Origin: Desulfobacterales bacterium
GTDB taxonomy: Bacteria; Desulfobacterota; Desulfobacteria; Desulfobacterales; JAHDSC01
NCBI GenBank assembly: GCA_018432925.1
Contig: JAHDSC010000097.1
Location: 1 to 35,684, forward strand
Direction of reading: 5' to 3'
DNA: 35,684 bases
Shown: piece after piece, positions 34,842 through 35,684 of the stretch
How positions within the stretch are numbered: position 1 is the first letter of the stretch
Layout: every line of letters starts with the position of its first letter
Notes under the pieces: model-generated
Seen by the model: the letters and a program-made list of their open reading frames with translations, nothing else
The model's database searches: none
Told to the model about the DNA's origin: nothing
Position numbers and translations under genes: made by a program

Positions 34842-35276
34842 TCAGACACCCGTCTCTAAAACCTTTTTCAGAGTTTTCAAATCATTTATCAATTGTTTCC
34901 GTGCCTTGCTAACAACCAGCGACTTCATCCAGCCAAAAAACCCCAACCGTGCACTGCCGAAGTTGGTCACCCTGGTGCCGCTTTCGATCGGCTCAAACAT
35001 CAAGCTGTTTTCCCCCTGAACCGGTCCCGAGACGATTTTATAAGAACACTTCCTGTTCGGCTCGTACTCTGTAATAATCCCTTCCGCTTCGATGCGCTGG
35101 CTCAAGAAGGTGCTTACACTTCGAAAAGTGGCCCCCATGCCCATGGTACCGCAAGAAGTCAACCTGGATTCCAGATGCCCTGATAACCACCTCGAATTGT
35201 TTTCGAAATTCGTAGCGAATGAAAACACCCGGTCAACCGGTTGATTGACTTCCACGCTGGCTTCGAATGTTACCAT
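34842..35276 (-). CDS. SRPBCC-family protein (START/polyketide-cyclase-like)
   Basis: The 144-aa protein starts MVTFEASVEVNQPVDRVFSF, the typical first strand and helix of SRPBCC ligand-binding folds. It continues with NFENNSRWLSGHLES, GMGATFRSVS, RIEAEGIITEYEPNRKCSYK and FEPIESGTRVTNFGSARLGF, then a C-terminal helix (RKQLINDLKTLKKVLE). These proteins bind hydrophobic ligands in a deep pocket; the ligand here is unknown. GGAGG lies about 9-10 nt before the ATG. It is convergent with the upstream lipoprotein gene. Confidence 0.85.
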   Translation of the reverse strand: MVTFEASVEVNQPVDRVFSFATNFENNSRWLSGHLESRLTSCGTMGMGATFRSVSTFLSQRIEAEGIITEYEPNRKCSYKIVSGPVQGENSLMFEPIESGTRVTNFGSARLGFFGWMKSLVVSKARKQLINDLKTLKKVLETGV

Positions 35277-35598
35277 CTTAAACTTCCTCCAAGTCTTCGC
35301 GATACGGAAAAAACATTATGCCCATATTTTCGATTACTTTTTTTTAAAAAATCGGCACTCCAATCCTGAGAGTTTAGAAATATTTTCGTCCGTTTCAATT
35401 CGTTTGTGAATATAAGCATGGGAAGAAAACTCATGATTTGCAATTATAATCACCTGTCATTTTACTGTCAAATTTAAATTGATGGAAACTGTTTTTTCCC
35501 CCGAGGCTTAACAGGAATCCGAAGGATATGGAACGGTCCAGACAAATCTTCCGTGTTCCAGAAAATTTAATACCTGTTAGACGCAAAGACGAAGTTAC
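35277..35598. other. Intergenic region near the right edge
   Basis: About 320 bp with no supported gene, RNA or repeat. It presumably holds the promoter of the SRPBCC gene. Confidence 0.4.
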
Positions 35599-35684
35599 AT
35601 GAACGGCGCGACAAACCCTAGGAAGAGAAAACAACAGGTGAATTACGAGATCAAGAAAGACAAAACATGGCTTGTCCGCGAAGA
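35599..35684 (+). CDS. Possible gene start, cut by right window edge
   Basis: An open plus-strand frame from ATG 35599 (or GTG 35638) reads VNYEIKKDKTWLVRE at the edge, which is protein-like. AGGAAGAG lies about 10 nt before the GTG. The 28 visible codons are too few to identify a family. Confidence 0.3.
   Translation, partial: MNGATNPRKRKQQVNYEIKKDKTWLVRE

Overview
The window looks like the chromosome of a free-living bacterium of the Desulfobacterota (former Deltaproteobacteria), probably near the Desulfobacterales. This is an inference from gene content and protein style: a tRNA-Thr/Tyr/Gly/Thr-tuf operon, a membrane-bound MltD with LysM repeats, a GlrK-QseG-GlrR-like two-component operon, a PduO-type cobalamin adenosyltransferase and a short ArgA-like acetyltransferase. 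No species can be named. Most genes are housekeeping and most lie on the minus strand. Intergenic spaces are unusually long and hold a dispersed repeat.

Layout. 1-1904 (minus): tRNA-Thr(TGT), tRNA-Tyr(GTA), tRNA-Gly(TCC), tRNA-Thr(GGT) and tuf, which is cut by the left edge. 1905-2981: AT-rich spacer with two inverted copies of the repeat and a perfect 12-bp hairpin. 2982-4838 (+): mltD. 5320-5395 (+): tRNA-Arg(CCT). 5731-10271 (minus): pyk, a decayed pfkB, a decayed phospholipase-D/cardiolipin-synthase-like gene, and an SLC13-type transporter. A degraded copy of the tRNA-Arg 3' half follows at 10805-10853, so this block may be an old tRNA-associated insertion. 10866-14481 (minus): sensor kinase, QseG-like lipoprotein and sigma54-dependent regulator. 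15515-19764 (+): U32 tRNA-hydroxylation protein, PBP1A and a GNAT. 19751-27019 (minus): unknown 353-aa protein, pgk, Cys-rich 99-aa protein, radC, gpsA and gyrA. 27298-33325 (minus): AI-2E family permease, small membrane protein, PduO-type adenosyltransferase, rarA and der. 34068-35276: lipoprotein (+) and SRPBCC protein (minus). A possible gene start runs off the right edge.

How the genes work together. pyk and pgk are the two ATP-forming steps of lower glycolysis. MltD and PBP1A cut and build peptidoglycan, and GlrK/GlrR systems are known to sense envelope state in enterobacteria. gyrA, rarA, radC and der serve DNA topology, replication-fork maintenance and ribosome assembly. gpsA supplies glycerol-3-phosphate for lipids.

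The most unusual material is non-coding. A family of about 100-bp repeats has seven recognisable copies in both orientations, all between genes, one of them inside the tRNA-tuf operon. A second, hairpin-forming repeat has two copies. I saw no CRISPR array, transposase, integrase, phage gene, toxin-antitoxin pair or defence system, and no clear new multi-gene system.
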